The notes under the pieces were generated by a model. That model searched no databases, was not told where the DNA came from, and saw only the letters and a program-made list of their open reading frames with translations. Positions 19,052-28,394 of a stretch of DNA of 64,000 bases are shown piece after piece. Location of the stretch: positions 44,200-108,199 of the forward strand of contig JADFYG010000005.1 in NCBI GenBank assembly GCA_015233155.1. Direction: 5' to 3'. The stretch comes from Candidatus Rifleibacteriota bacterium (GTDB lineage: Bacteria; Muiribacteriota; Ozemobacteria; Ozemobacterales; Ozemobacteraceae). The stretch's first letter is position 1; each line of letters begins with the position of its first letter. The position numbers were made by a program, and so were the translations under genes.

Positions 19052-20788
19052 ATGTTAAAACATCATTCTTACAGTGCCATAACAAGTGTTTCTCGCAGCA
19101 TCATTGCTAAGTTTGGTCTTACCGCACTCGCCGCCGCCTGGCTGCTTTTTACTCCATTCACAGTATTGGCTGAAGACCCGATCAATACTAATGTCCTGGT
19201 TGAAACCGCAGTCAATCACATATACCAGAAGCGATACAAGCAAGCTTATGAAATATTACGGCAGGCTTATGAAAATTCGCCGCGCCATCCAGGAGTGCAT
19301 TTCAATCTCGGTCGATTGTTCGAGCTGACGGGTAATTTCTCTGAAGCCTTGAAAGAGTATCAGCTCGCTGCCGTGCTTGATCCGTCGATGATTGCTGCCA
19401 GACGCGGCATCGGTAGATGTTCGGTCGAAATCAAGCGCGAAAAAAGCGAAGAACAGGGAAATATCACGGCGCAGGTCATGGCACAAGCCGCCAGTGAGCG
19501 ACAGACGCGCCGACCTGAGCCTGATCAAGGTCCCGCAAACCGGCCTCAGAATTTCCGCAATAATCAGCCGCCCGCCAAATTGCGCGCTCCAGTGGTAGTA
19601 CAAACTGCCGCAATAGAACGCCAACCGATTCAAATGCTTCCAGCCATGTCGCGATCGACTGAACTTCCGGCGGTTGAGGATTTGCGCGTCCCCCCCCTCC
19701 CCCCTCAAGTGACGCAAAGAGTGCGGCAACAATCGAAAAGCAACGCGGAAAGCCGCATCGAAAGTGAACTGGAAAATGGGAATCTATCGCAGGCGTTGTC
19801 AGTGCTGCCTCAGATGGTCGAGGCAGACCCGGACAATCCACGTCTTCATTATCTGCTGGGAAAAGCATTCAGCATGAAAGGCGATCTGTTTGGGGCAATA
19901 AAGCATCTCGAAGAAACGATTAAGGTAGACGAGCATTTCCATGCAGCCTACTATTTGTTGGCGCAAAATTATGCCAAAGTAAACCTGTTGGACGATGCTA
20001 TCAAGAATTATAATGCTTATTTCGCTGTGAAACCTCAGGCGGGGGTAGCGGTCGAAATCGCCCGGGTCTATGAGCGCATGGGACGATCCGATCTCGCTCG
20101 CGAGTTTTACAATAAGGCGAATGCCATGAATCCTGGCAATGCGGCAATCCAGACAAGAGTTGTCGCAATCGAAGGCGAACAGGCAAATGATCTATATTTA
20201 CGCGCAAATCATGCCTTCACTCTGAATGATTTCAGTGGCGCGCTTTCGATGTATCAGCAGGCTCTATCGCTTAGTGGCCTGGATGACACATACAAGCGCG
20301 ATGCGCTTCGCAAGGTGGAAATGGCAAAACTGCGTGCAGCAGAGGTCGATCGCCAGGAAGCTCCGGCGCGTCAGGGTTTCGATGCAACAAGACGTATTTA
20401 CGGCAATGTGAATCTGGCGTATCCGGATCTGGCAAATATAAGCTTCAAGACGAGCTTTACAGGGCCAGTGACCGTCGAGTGGCGCGGTTACATTGCCCGC
20501 ATATTTCAGCGATACGGACGCGATTTTCTGTTGATGATAAAAGAATTGGATCAAAGTGAGCTCGACCGGATGAAACGTGACCGAAACGAATACAGGCTGA
20601 ATCCTAATTTCAACAATCAGCCCCTCTTCCTTGTAAGTATTTCAAAGGGTAATCTCCCTCCCTTTGCCAAGGAGGGCACAATGATAACCTTTACCGGGAG
20701 CACTGACTGGAACTTCTATGATGTCATAAATGATTTAGGACAAACCGTGAAGCTGCCATCTTTTGACTTGTTATCAGCCACACCATGA
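19052..20788 (+). CDS. Exported TPR protein with disordered linker
   Basis: The 578-residue product has an N-terminal hydrophobic segment (about residues 22-40, ending VLAEDP), so it is probably exported. TPR units occupy about 50-125 (HIYQKRYKQAYEILRQAY, then HFNLGRLFELTGNFSEALKE). A proline- and glutamine-rich disordered stretch (about 140-230) leads into a second TPR set (about 240-450). The last 120 residues form a separate domain with the sequence ISFKTSFTGPVTVEWRG, rich in beta strands and not recognised. GGAGAG precedes the ATG. It is probably a periplasmic assembly or scaffold protein; no partner is evident nearby. Confidence 0.8.
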   Translation: MLKHHSYSAITSVSRSIIAKFGLTALAAAWLLFTPFTVLAEDPINTNVLVETAVNHIYQKRYKQAYEILRQAYENSPRHPGVHFNLGRLFELTGNFSEALKEYQLAAVLDPSMIAARRGIGRCSVEIKREKSEEQGNITAQVMAQAASERQTRRPEPDQGPANRPQNFRNNQPPAKLRAPVVVQTAAIERQPIQMLPAMSRSTELPAVEDLRVPPLPPQVTQRVRQQSKSNAESRIESELENGNLSQALSVLPQMVEADPDNPRLHYLLGKAFSMKGDLFGAIKHLEETIKVDEHFHAAYYLLAQNYAKVNLLDDAIKNYNAYFAVKPQAGVAVEIARVYERMGRSDLAREFYNKANAMNPGNAAIQTRVVAIEGEQANDLYLRANHAFTLNDFSGALSMYQQALSLSGLDDTYKRDALRKVEMAKLRAAEVDRQEAPARQGFDATRRIYGNVNLAYPDLANISFKTSFTGPVTVEWRGYIARIFQRYGRDFLLMIKELDQSELDRMKRDRNEYRLNPNFNNQPLFLVSISKGNLPPFAKEGTMITFTGSTDWNFYDVINDLGQTVKLPSFDLLSATP

Positions 20789-20886
20789 AAAAATATGCAC
20801 ACTCACCTTCGAAACCGTATGCTTCTCTTATTTTATTCCAGGTATCTTCTCAATAATTCGGGTTCAACCAATGCTTAGTAGTGGTA

Positions 20887-20976
20887 GAGATTTCTCCCTT
20901 CGGTCGAATTGACGGTAAAATTTGTCATTCCGAACGAAAGTGAGGAATCTCGCTTTGTGTAAAGAGATGCTCCTCC
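20887..20976. repeat. Palindromic intergenic repeat element
   Basis: GAGATTTCTCCCTTCGGTCGAATTGAC and, about 20 bases on, GTCATTCCGAACGAAAGTGAGGAATCTC are imperfect complements that would form a long hairpin. The motif GTCATTCCGAnCGAAnnGAGGAATCTC is familiar as a dispersed intergenic repeat in many environmental bacteria. Only one copy lies in the window. It may be a MITE-like or REP-like element. It also lies between convergent genes, where it could act as a terminator. Confidence 0.6.
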
Positions 20977-20996
20977 CACCTTTTATTGAGATGTTA

Positions 20997-21878
20997 CTAT
21001 TCCAGATACAATTCAGGGGAACGGATCTGAAGCTCAGAGCCAATGGGAATTGGGTCTGGTGCCGCCTGAAAACCATAAATAGATCTGAATTGGCAATGCC
21101 TTTCGACGTTTGGATCACGCATCAGAATCATGCCCGGGTCATCCCAGCGGGCTGATTTTGTATTCTGATCGAAGCGCCATTTCATGATCGCAGTGACATC
21201 AATAGCTATTTCACTACCTCCACGACGCGGTAAGACCGCTCGCGCTGAAGGTTCCAAAACGAAGTCACCTCCCTGATGTTTCCAACGTATCCAGGGATCG
21301 GCCTGATACCAGTTCACCAGATCGGTTTCCCTATGACGAGCCAGTTCATCTGCGACTCCTGCAAAAGGCCTTGCCAGAGGAAAAACCACTATGGGCACGT
21401 CATCGCGGGCATCTTCATGTGCAATTCCTATCTCGCTTTCATCGACCAGATGTAAAACCAGAATTGCACGCGTTATTTTAAAATCCTCGAGATGTCGTCT
21501 GGCATCATGAAAAGCGGCAGGAATATCAAATTTGATCAAATAGCGGAATCCCGTAGGGGCACTAAAACTGCCCAAGGGGCCGATTCTATTGTCACTCGTA
21601 TTTTTGCACATTGGTCGCATCGGCAAGATGGCTTCATCAGGGCCATGAATGAAAGCATCTGACCCAGTACGTATGATGACGTCAGCCGAATGCGACCGAG
21701 CTGGTTTTGCAGGCCATGTGATCGCCCGCAGACATAGCCGACACAATTTCGCTCCTTCGGCATTTTCCGAATGACAGAACGGACATGGGAGAGCAAACGC
21801 GGCCATTTGTACAATAAAAAACAAACACAACATTAGCCATCGATGTAAATGTGTGAATGCGAAGAGGAATTTTAGCAT
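20997..21878 (-). CDS. Secreted zinc-ribbon protein with DNRLRE/CBM96-like domain
   Basis: The 293-residue protein has a signal peptide (residues 1-30, ending FALPC) followed by a CxxC-CxxC zinc ribbon (CPFCHSENAEGAKLCRLC). The rest resembles the DNRLRE or CBM96 fold: ADVIIRTGSDAFIHG at the start, a mid-region FRYLIKFDIPAAF, and ITRAILVLHLVDES, ending in a strand ELQIRSPELYLE. Such domains bind polysaccharide or pack surface proteins. The start ATG at 21878 is followed by a typical leader. A zinc ribbon in an exported protein is unusual. The gene is separate from the HEAT-TPR gene by 46 bp on the same strand, and may be its operon partner. Confidence 0.65.
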   Translation of the reverse strand: MLKFLFAFTHLHRWLMLCLFFIVQMAAFALPCPFCHSENAEGAKLCRLCLRAITWPAKPARSHSADVIIRTGSDAFIHGPDEAILPMRPMCKNTSDNRIGPLGSFSAPTGFRYLIKFDIPAAFHDARRHLEDFKITRAILVLHLVDESEIGIAHEDARDDVPIVVFPLARPFAGVADELARHRETDLVNWYQADPWIRWKHQGGDFVLEPSARAVLPRRGGSEIAIDVTAIMKWRFDQNTKSARWDDPGMILMRDPNVERHCQFRSIYGFQAAPDPIPIGSELQIRSPELYLE

Positions 21879-21924
21879 AGTATCTACGAGCGCAGATCTC
21901 CAAATGAATGAAAATTCTTAAAGA

Positions 21925-24810
21925 TCAGCTTTTTGTTCCCGGATCCTGGCGCGCCTCGATCTTTATTTTTTCGATCATGCGCGCCGCATAGATGCTCTGC
22001 TGGCTGGTCGAATCGCACATCCGCACAAGCATATTGAAAGTCTCAAGAGCTTCTTTATAAGCCCTTCTACGATAATAGACCATGCCAAGATTCAATCTGA
22101 GCGTAACATCTCGTGGCTCTACCGTAACAGCCATGACATAAGCCTTGGTCGAGTCGATGAGTTTTCCGGTCTTATAATATAAATTGCCTAGTGCGGAATA
22201 GACGTATGGGGCCTTGGGGTTGACTTTGAGCGCATTTTTCAGCTCACGTTCAGCATCGGCCATGGCACCAAGGCGCATCAGACGCATTCCTTCCTGGAAA
22301 TGACGGCCGAATGTTTCCTGGCGTAATCGCGCAGTGGTCAACTTTTCTTCCATGGCGATGAATTCCTGGGGAGACATCACCTGTTTGAGCGAGGTCATCG
22401 CTTCACGGCTCAGAAAGGGATCTGGATCGCGGAGCATTTCCAGCAATGGTGTTTTGGCTTCTCCGGCTTTCAGCATCCCGAGGGCACGAATCGCAGCCCG
22501 ACGTTCTTCCCAGGGATGATCCGGTTTTATAAGCAACAACAGATCCGGAATTACGAAAGAAGCGCCAAGACGGGCCAGCGCATCAATATAAGCAACACGA
22601 GCCTCGAAATCTATTTCCCTGGCAAATCTTTCACGCAACGGCTTAAGGCTTTCCGGATGGGCAATCTCACCGAGAGCCTTGATCACTGGAACTTTCAGGT
22701 CAAGCATATCTTCGTCGAGAATACGCAATAGATCAGGAACAGCTCTTCTTACACGCATTCGTCCAAGAATGCCTATGACCTGAAATTTAATCGTCCAGGA
22801 TTCTCGTCCCAGGGCGGTCAGTAAAGCAGGAACTGCGCGATCGTCGCCGATAGCGCCAAGTGACTTGGCAGCAGCCAGTGTCAACTCCTCATCATCGTCT
22901 TCCAGAGCATCCATCAATCCATCAATGGCGACAGAATTGCCGAGACGTCCTAGCGAGTCGGCGGCCGCCACCCGGCAAGGCCAGTGTTCATCCTTAAGAT
23001 GCGTCATCAAATCTTCGGCGTCTGCACTGATACCTACTGCTCCAAGTGTCAGAATTGCCTGTCGGCGAACCTCATTGCCCTTGCTTTCCAGCAACATTTT
23101 CACCGGCTTGCGCGCCTGTTTTACGAAACCAGCTAATGCCCGGCGCAGCCAAAAACTCGTGTGGTCGTCATATTTGCCGAGACACTGACATAGTCGCATT
23201 ACGACTACATCGGCAGGCATGTGTTGAAGAGTCGCTACGACACTTTCCAGAAGTCGGCGGTTGTCACTCTTGAACATCGAAATCAGGTCGTCCAGAATCG
23301 AGACACCATAGTTGGCCAAAGCTTTCTGCGAAGCTGTGCGAATAGAATCCGATGAGTCTTCAAGTCCCCGAAACAGCAACGGCAAAGATATATTGGACCC
23401 GATCGTGCCGAGCGTCTGCAGCACCCAATATCGCACCTCGGAATCAGCTTCTGTCGCCAAGCTTGTGAGATCTATCAGCGCCTCTTCTCCGCAACGGGCA
23501 AGCACGTCGGCCGTGGTTTTACGGATGTTCCAGGAGCGATCCTTCAAAAGTTTGACAAGCACCGGAAACACTGCCCGAGGCTTTATTTCGCCGATTGACC
23601 GTAACGCCCAGTAGCGAATATCCTCTTCGGTCGAGTCAAGCGCACGCATCAAAGGACCCAGGGCCGTTTCTCCAAACCGCACAATCGTACGCTGAGTCTC
23701 ACGACGCACGACCCAGGCAGGGTCGAGGAAGCGCTCTATCAGCACCGGAATTGATTCCGGCTGTTGAAAGTCTCCAAGTGCCTGTACCGTCGCCATGCGA
23801 ATTTCGACATCGGAATCTATTAAAAATTTGCGCACCTCTGGCAGCGCGCCTGATTCACGCATTTGTCCAAGAATTCGAATGGCCCAGTAGCGGCGTTCCT
23901 TATCCTGACTTTCCAGAGCGGCAGTCAAAGGTACAACTGCGTCACTGCCCATTTCCGACAATGCACGAGCTGCAAGCGAGCGGCCCATCCAGAAATCATT
24001 CGAAAGAGATTCCATCAAAAACGGAATCGAGTGTGAGCCGAAATCTTTCAATATATCGTATATGACGTCTCTTACCTGCTCAGATGGCTGTGATAAGGCC
24101 TCGAACAGCTTGTTCACGACACTGGGGTCCCCAATCTCGCGAAGGGCCCGTAACGCAGCTATTCTTACTCCGACATTCGGATCCGTGAGCTTGGCAAGAA
24201 GATCGCCGATGTGCGTGCGATCTTTCAGGCGTCCCAGACAAAGCGCTGCCCAGAAGCGAATATTCGCATCGCTCTCGGCAAGAGCAGTGCGCAGGGCTTC
24301 AACAGCAGCACGTCCCATACGTCCGATGGCATCAGCGGAACGTCGACGAACCTTCCAGGATTTATCGCCAAACGCGCGAATGAGGTGAACCAAACTTGAG
24401 CGCGGATTTTTGGCCAGACAACGCGCAGCCATATCGGCCACATCGTCTTTGGTGTCATGCATCAGTTCCAGGAGTATGCGGGAAGCATCGTCACCATCGC
24501 ATTCACCGAGAGCATGGGCAATACGCAGTCTGACATCGGCAGAACGATCTGTTGCAAGTGGCAGCAAAATCTCGGCAAGACGCGGTGGCTTCACAAGCGA
24601 AAGAGCTTCTATGGCCGCGCAACGCACCTCTTTCGACCGATCGCTCAGCATGTCCCGCAAAGGTTCAGCTGCAAGCGGAGTCTTGAGTTTGCCAAGCGCT
24701 TTGACAGACTTAAGCCGTTTCGTGATGAGCGTCGACTTCAGGTCAGTCACAAGATCTTCAAGTTCATCCACCACGTGGCATTCTCCCTTGATGATTGGTT
24801 TGTTTCCCAT
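21925..24810 (-). CDS. HEAT repeat protein with C-terminal TPRs
   Basis: This large 961-residue protein consists of about 25 HEAT repeats (PBS lyase type), for example DRSKEVRCAAIEALSLVK, DKSWKVRRRSADAIGRMG and DEHWPCRVAAADSLGRLG, up to about residue 830. Three TPRs follow (MRLMRLGAMADAERELKNAL, YVYSALGNLYYKTGK and LRLNLGMVYYRRRAYKEALE). There is no signal peptide or enzyme motif, so it is probably a cytoplasmic scaffold. The start is uncertain: GTG codons at 24774 and 24771 have AAGGGAGA upstream, whereas the ATG at 24810 does not. Repeat regularity suggests growth by internal duplication. The 293-residue secreted protein lies downstream. Confidence 0.9.
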   Translation of the reverse strand: MGNKPIIKGECHVVDELEDLVTDLKSTLITKRLKSVKALGKLKTPLAAEPLRDMLSDRSKEVRCAAIEALSLVKPPRLAEILLPLATDRSADVRLRIAHALGECDGDDASRILLELMHDTKDDVADMAARCLAKNPRSSLVHLIRAFGDKSWKVRRRSADAIGRMGRAAVEALRTALAESDANIRFWAALCLGRLKDRTHIGDLLAKLTDPNVGVRIAALRALREIGDPSVVNKLFEALSQPSEQVRDVIYDILKDFGSHSIPFLMESLSNDFWMGRSLAARALSEMGSDAVVPLTAALESQDKERRYWAIRILGQMRESGALPEVRKFLIDSDVEIRMATVQALGDFQQPESIPVLIERFLDPAWVVRRETQRTIVRFGETALGPLMRALDSTEEDIRYWALRSIGEIKPRAVFPVLVKLLKDRSWNIRKTTADVLARCGEEALIDLTSLATEADSEVRYWVLQTLGTIGSNISLPLLFRGLEDSSDSIRTASQKALANYGVSILDDLISMFKSDNRRLLESVVATLQHMPADVVVMRLCQCLGKYDDHTSFWLRRALAGFVKQARKPVKMLLESKGNEVRRQAILTLGAVGISADAEDLMTHLKDEHWPCRVAAADSLGRLGNSVAIDGLMDALEDDDEELTLAAAKSLGAIGDDRAVPALLTALGRESWTIKFQVIGILGRMRVRRAVPDLLRILDEDMLDLKVPVIKALGEIAHPESLKPLRERFAREIDFEARVAYIDALARLGASFVIPDLLLLIKPDHPWEERRAAIRALGMLKAGEAKTPLLEMLRDPDPFLSREAMTSLKQVMSPQEFIAMEEKLTTARLRQETFGRHFQEGMRLMRLGAMADAERELKNALKVNPKAPYVYSALGNLYYKTGKLIDSTKAYVMAVTVEPRDVTLRLNLGMVYYRRRAYKEALETFNMLVRMCDSTSQQSIYAARMIEKIKIEARQDPGTKS

Positions 24811-24955
24811 AACAATGGAATTATATCACGCTCACGAAAATACGATCTGAGAATATTACGTTCAAACGCTTGACCCGCAATACTCATGAAGACTAGAATC
24901 AAACGATACGAAATGAAACACGCAGGTCCATAACGCATCAGACAAGGAGAATGTC

Positions 24956-25540
24956 ATGAGCGACATGTTTTCGAAAAAAAAATGGTATATCAGCGAAGAG
25001 CCGGGGTTTTCTAAACTTCACGAAGCCTATACCCTTCTCGACCCAGAGGATGGCAAAAAAGTTCTCGGAAAAGCCATAGAGGAGATCAAGACTTTTGACA
25101 AGCTAAAAAAGCTTTTTCTTGATCGTGGACTTATCCCATTGCATGTTCGGCTCAACGACGAGAACGGTCAGACTCTTATGACACTCGATCGAAAGGGTTG
25201 TACATGGTCCACTCCTATTGAAGTGCTTGACGCAAAGGGAAATAGAATCGGTGCAATACGCCAGGCCTGGTTTTCATTAAGTGGTAAATTGTCGCTGACT
25301 GGCCCGGCCGGAGAAAGCATCGGCACAATTGATGCTGATACCTGTTGTGGAAAAAAATACACATATGTTGACGGCAACGGCAAACAGGTGGGAACGATTA
25401 CCCATCAATGGAAGGGTTACTCGCGTGAGTGGCTTACCACGACTGATGACTGGATGGTAGAGTTAACGGAAGATCAGACACGGGCTCCATTACTTTTGGC
25501 AGGGGCTCTGGCTGTTGATCTGCTGTTTCACGAGACCTGA
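24956..25540 (+). CDS. Phospholipid scramblase/LURP-one-related family protein
   Basis: The 194 residues match the tubby-like LOR/scramblase pattern: MFSKKKWYISEEPGFSKLHEAYTL at the start, then paired beta motifs such as VLDAKGNRIGAIRQAWFSL, LTGPAGESIGTID and DGNGKQVGTITHQWKGYSREW. In this family the barrel surrounds a central hydrophobic helix, here LLLAGALAVDLLF near the C-terminus. The bacterial role is unclear; lipid or membrane association is likely. AAGGAGA precedes the ATG. It is divergent from the HEAT-TPR gene, with 145 bp between them. Confidence 0.75.
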   Translation: MSDMFSKKKWYISEEPGFSKLHEAYTLLDPEDGKKVLGKAIEEIKTFDKLKKLFLDRGLIPLHVRLNDENGQTLMTLDRKGCTWSTPIEVLDAKGNRIGAIRQAWFSLSGKLSLTGPAGESIGTIDADTCCGKKYTYVDGNGKQVGTITHQWKGYSREWLTTTDDWMVELTEDQTRAPLLLAGALAVDLLFHET

Positions 25541-25659
25541 TCACAATCGATATAATATTCCCGAGTCTTCACGGTCTCAGCGCTATACGGCTTATTCCTG
25601 ACGATCTGCTAATCCGTAACCGATGAAACCTCTCATTCAATCGATTTCGAGAGATTCAA

Positions 25660-26961
25660 ATGTCTCAAACCACACGTAACCTGGATCCGAAATATTATCT
25701 GGCCGACATTCTCGATGCAAAAGTCTGTGATGCATCCGGAGCGGAGATCGGTCACATCGTCGACATGCCAATGCATCTTGGAGAAAAGTTTCCACGACTC
25801 CCTGGCTTGATCATCCGGAAACGTAATGGGAAAGAGAAATGTTTTGCGCGTCGGGAACAGTTTTCTGAATTCGGCAGTACCACAGGACGCGGATATTTCA
25901 AACTTTCTGTCACACTCGATTCTCTGCCTGCCTTCAGCGAAGTTCCTGAACAGGTCTTGTTACGCAACATCTGGGACAAACAAATCGTCGATATGTCAGA
26001 TGCCCGCGTAGTTCGCGTCAATGACCTGCAGCTTGCGGAACACAAGGGGGAATTACGCCTGATCGGCGTTGATATCGGCACACGCGGACTCATTCGACGC
26101 ATGGGCTGGGAATCCTGGCTTTGTCCATTTCTGGACAGGCTTAAATTGCCCGCAAAAAATGAAATGATAGCCTGGGATGTCGTCGAAAGCATTCCGACGG
26201 ATTTTTCCCATCTGAAACTGACGGTCGCTTCTCAAAAAATAAAAGAGCTGCATCCAGCCGATCTTGCCGACATTCTTGACGATCTGAGCGTGCATGAAGG
26301 GTTGAACCTGATTCGCTCGCTTGATCCCGAGACAGCTGCGGAAACACTGGCAGAGGCAGACAGCAAGACTCAGGTTCAACTTATAGAACAAATGTCCAGC
26401 GCACGAGCGTCAGACATACTTGAAGAAATGGAGCCGGATGAAGCCGTCGACATTTTACAGGATCTCGACGATAGCAAGGCAGCCGAGATTCTTTCACACA
26501 TGGAAGGTGAAGAAGCAAGCGATGTGCGCGAGCTTCTTAAGCACGACGAAAATACCGCTGGCGGTCTCATGAGCACCGGTTATGCAACCATATTCGAGGA
26601 ATTTACCGTCGCTGAAGCGCTTACACATTTGCGCCTTGTGGCGCTTGATCTGGAAATCATCTATTACCTTTATGTCATCGATTGCCATGAACGGCTGAAA
26701 GGGGTCGTTTCAATTCGCGACATTCTCGTCTCTTCACCTGAGACCCCAGTAACAAAAATAATGAGCGGAAAGCTTATTTTTGTCGCTGCCGATGCCCCTC
26801 AGGAAGAAGTCGCGAACCAGATTTCGAAGTATAATCTTCTCGCATTACCAGTCCTGGATGATAAAGAGCGAATGCTCGGCGTTGTCACGGTCGACGATGT
26901 CATGGAACTGTTGCTCAATCACATGCCCCGCATCTGGAAGCGGCGTGCGCTTTCGAGCTGA
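25660..26961 (+). CDS. PRC-barrel, MgtE-N and CBS domain protein
   Basis: The 433 residues contain two PRC-barrel-like segments (LADILDAKVCDASGAEIG at 15-32, then IVDMSDARVVRVNDLQLAEH near 110), the MgtE N-terminal superhelical domain (LHPADLADILDDLSVHEG, MEPDEAVDILQDLDDSKAAE) and two CBS domains (STGYATIFEEFTVAEALTHL, and PVTKIMSGKLIF through DDVMELLLN). The five-helix magnesium channel of MgtE is missing. The MgtE cytosolic part is a Mg2+ sensor, so this protein may sense Mg2+ for the Nramp-family transporter encoded 17 bp downstream. That partnership is inference from gene order. Confidence 0.85.
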   Translation: MSQTTRNLDPKYYLADILDAKVCDASGAEIGHIVDMPMHLGEKFPRLPGLIIRKRNGKEKCFARREQFSEFGSTTGRGYFKLSVTLDSLPAFSEVPEQVLLRNIWDKQIVDMSDARVVRVNDLQLAEHKGELRLIGVDIGTRGLIRRMGWESWLCPFLDRLKLPAKNEMIAWDVVESIPTDFSHLKLTVASQKIKELHPADLADILDDLSVHEGLNLIRSLDPETAAETLAEADSKTQVQLIEQMSSARASDILEEMEPDEAVDILQDLDDSKAAEILSHMEGEEASDVRELLKHDENTAGGLMSTGYATIFEEFTVAEALTHLRLVALDLEIIYYLYVIDCHERLKGVVSIRDILVSSPETPVTKIMSGKLIFVAADAPQEEVANQISKYNLLALPVLDDKERMLGVVTVDDVMELLLNHMPRIWKRRALSS

Positions 26962-26978
26962 CAACGCGGAGAAACGTC

Positions 26979-28394
26979 ATGGTAAATCCCCCAAACGATA
27001 CACGTTCTTCAGAAGCCGCTCTCGAAACTGAAGTATCGGCTGGAACGCTGTCGACAATGACAGACATTACACAAAGTGCGCCCTATCAAAGTACCCCAAA
27101 AAATCTCATGGGCCGTTTACAAATGCGTGTTCTGTTTATTCTCTCTATACTTGGACCAGGGCTTATTACAGCAACTGTCGACAATGATTCTGGCGGAATC
27201 GCGACCTATTCTCTTGCGGGTGCCTGGTTCGGGTATGATCTTCTCTGGACATTGATTCCAATCACCATTCTGCTTGTCGTCACCATGGAAATGAGCGCTC
27301 GTCTTGGCGCCGTAACCGGCCAGGGCCTCGCAGATCTGCTTCGGGAACGTTTTGGAGTCAAGGTAACATTCTGGGTTCTATTGATGGTGCTCGTTGCGAA
27401 TTTTGGCACCGTCATAAGTGAATTTTCAGGCATTGCATCATCAATCGACATATTTGGAGCAGCTTTCGGTTACGGAGCAAATCTCCATTGGGTAAAGTAC
27501 ATACTGATTCCATTGCTTGCATATGGTCTTTGGAAACTCATTACCGAATACGATTACAAAAAAATCGAAAAATTTTTTCTTCTTTCAATATTTTTCTATC
27601 TTGCATATCCGCTCTCAGCCTGGCTTGCCAAACCGGATTGGGGAAGCGCCTTCAAGGCACTGGTAGTTCCGGTCTGGAGATATGATGCCACGTATATTTT
27701 GACCATGATCGGCGTCATAGGGACCACGATCACACCATGGATGCAGTTTTACCTGCAATCGACCCTGATAGAAAATGGTGTCACGACGAAAAATTATGAC
27801 ACAGCAAAGTGGGATGTCATATTAGGTTGTTGCACAACGGACGTTATTTCCTTCTTCATAATCGTCGCATGTGCTGTAACCCTGTCGCCCGCCTTTCATC
27901 CAGGAATACAACAAGTCTCCAGTATAGATGAGATCGGCCGTTCACTGATTCCTCTCGCAGGCAAATACGCCGGGATTCTCTTTGCTGTCGGACTTTTCAA
28001 CGCATCGATCTTCGGTGCAGCAATCCTGCCGCTCTCGACTGCCTTCGCAATATGCGAAGGAATGGGTTGGGAACGCGGCATGAACAAGACATACGATGAA
28101 GCCCCTCACTTCTACTGGATCTTCACCTCACTGTTAGTCATCGGTGCCGCTCTTGTGCTGATGCCGGGACTGACTGGATTATATCTTGCAGTCATGCGTC
28201 TGTCACAGGTTGCTCAAGGGTTGATACTGCCGCCATTCCTTTTCTACCTCGTTAAGCTCGGCGATGATCGATCATTGCTTGGCGATTACGTAAATCCGCG
28301 TTGGCTCAGCATTTTTTCCTGGATTTGCGTCATAGTACTGACCGTGATCGATGGAATACTACTCTTGTCGTCAATCAAGGAGCTTTTTGCGTAG
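26979..28394 (+). CDS. Nramp-family divalent metal transporter, atypical
   Basis: The 471-residue protein has about 11 transmembrane segments of the Nramp/SLC11 fold. In TM1 the usual DPGN motif is replaced by DNDSGG (residues 68-73). In TM6 the usual A-x-x-M-P-H becomes TTITPW (249-254): the conserved metal-contacting methionine and the histidine are both replaced. Canonical Nramps carry Mn2+ or Fe2+; loss of the methionine is also seen in Mg2+-transporting relatives. GGAGA lies 6 bases before the ATG. The upstream PRC/MgtE-N/CBS gene suggests Mg2+ transport, which I infer only. The gene end overlaps the convergent ankyrin gene by 20 bp. Confidence 0.85.
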   Translation: MVNPPNDTRSSEAALETEVSAGTLSTMTDITQSAPYQSTPKNLMGRLQMRVLFILSILGPGLITATVDNDSGGIATYSLAGAWFGYDLLWTLIPITILLVVTMEMSARLGAVTGQGLADLLRERFGVKVTFWVLLMVLVANFGTVISEFSGIASSIDIFGAAFGYGANLHWVKYILIPLLAYGLWKLITEYDYKKIEKFFLLSIFFYLAYPLSAWLAKPDWGSAFKALVVPVWRYDATYILTMIGVIGTTITPWMQFYLQSTLIENGVTTKNYDTAKWDVILGCCTTDVISFFIIVACAVTLSPAFHPGIQQVSSIDEIGRSLIPLAGKYAGILFAVGLFNASIFGAAILPLSTAFAICEGMGWERGMNKTYDEAPHFYWIFTSLLVIGAALVLMPGLTGLYLAVMRLSQVAQGLILPPFLFYLVKLGDDRSLLGDYVNPRWLSIFSWICVIVLTVIDGILLLSSIKELFA

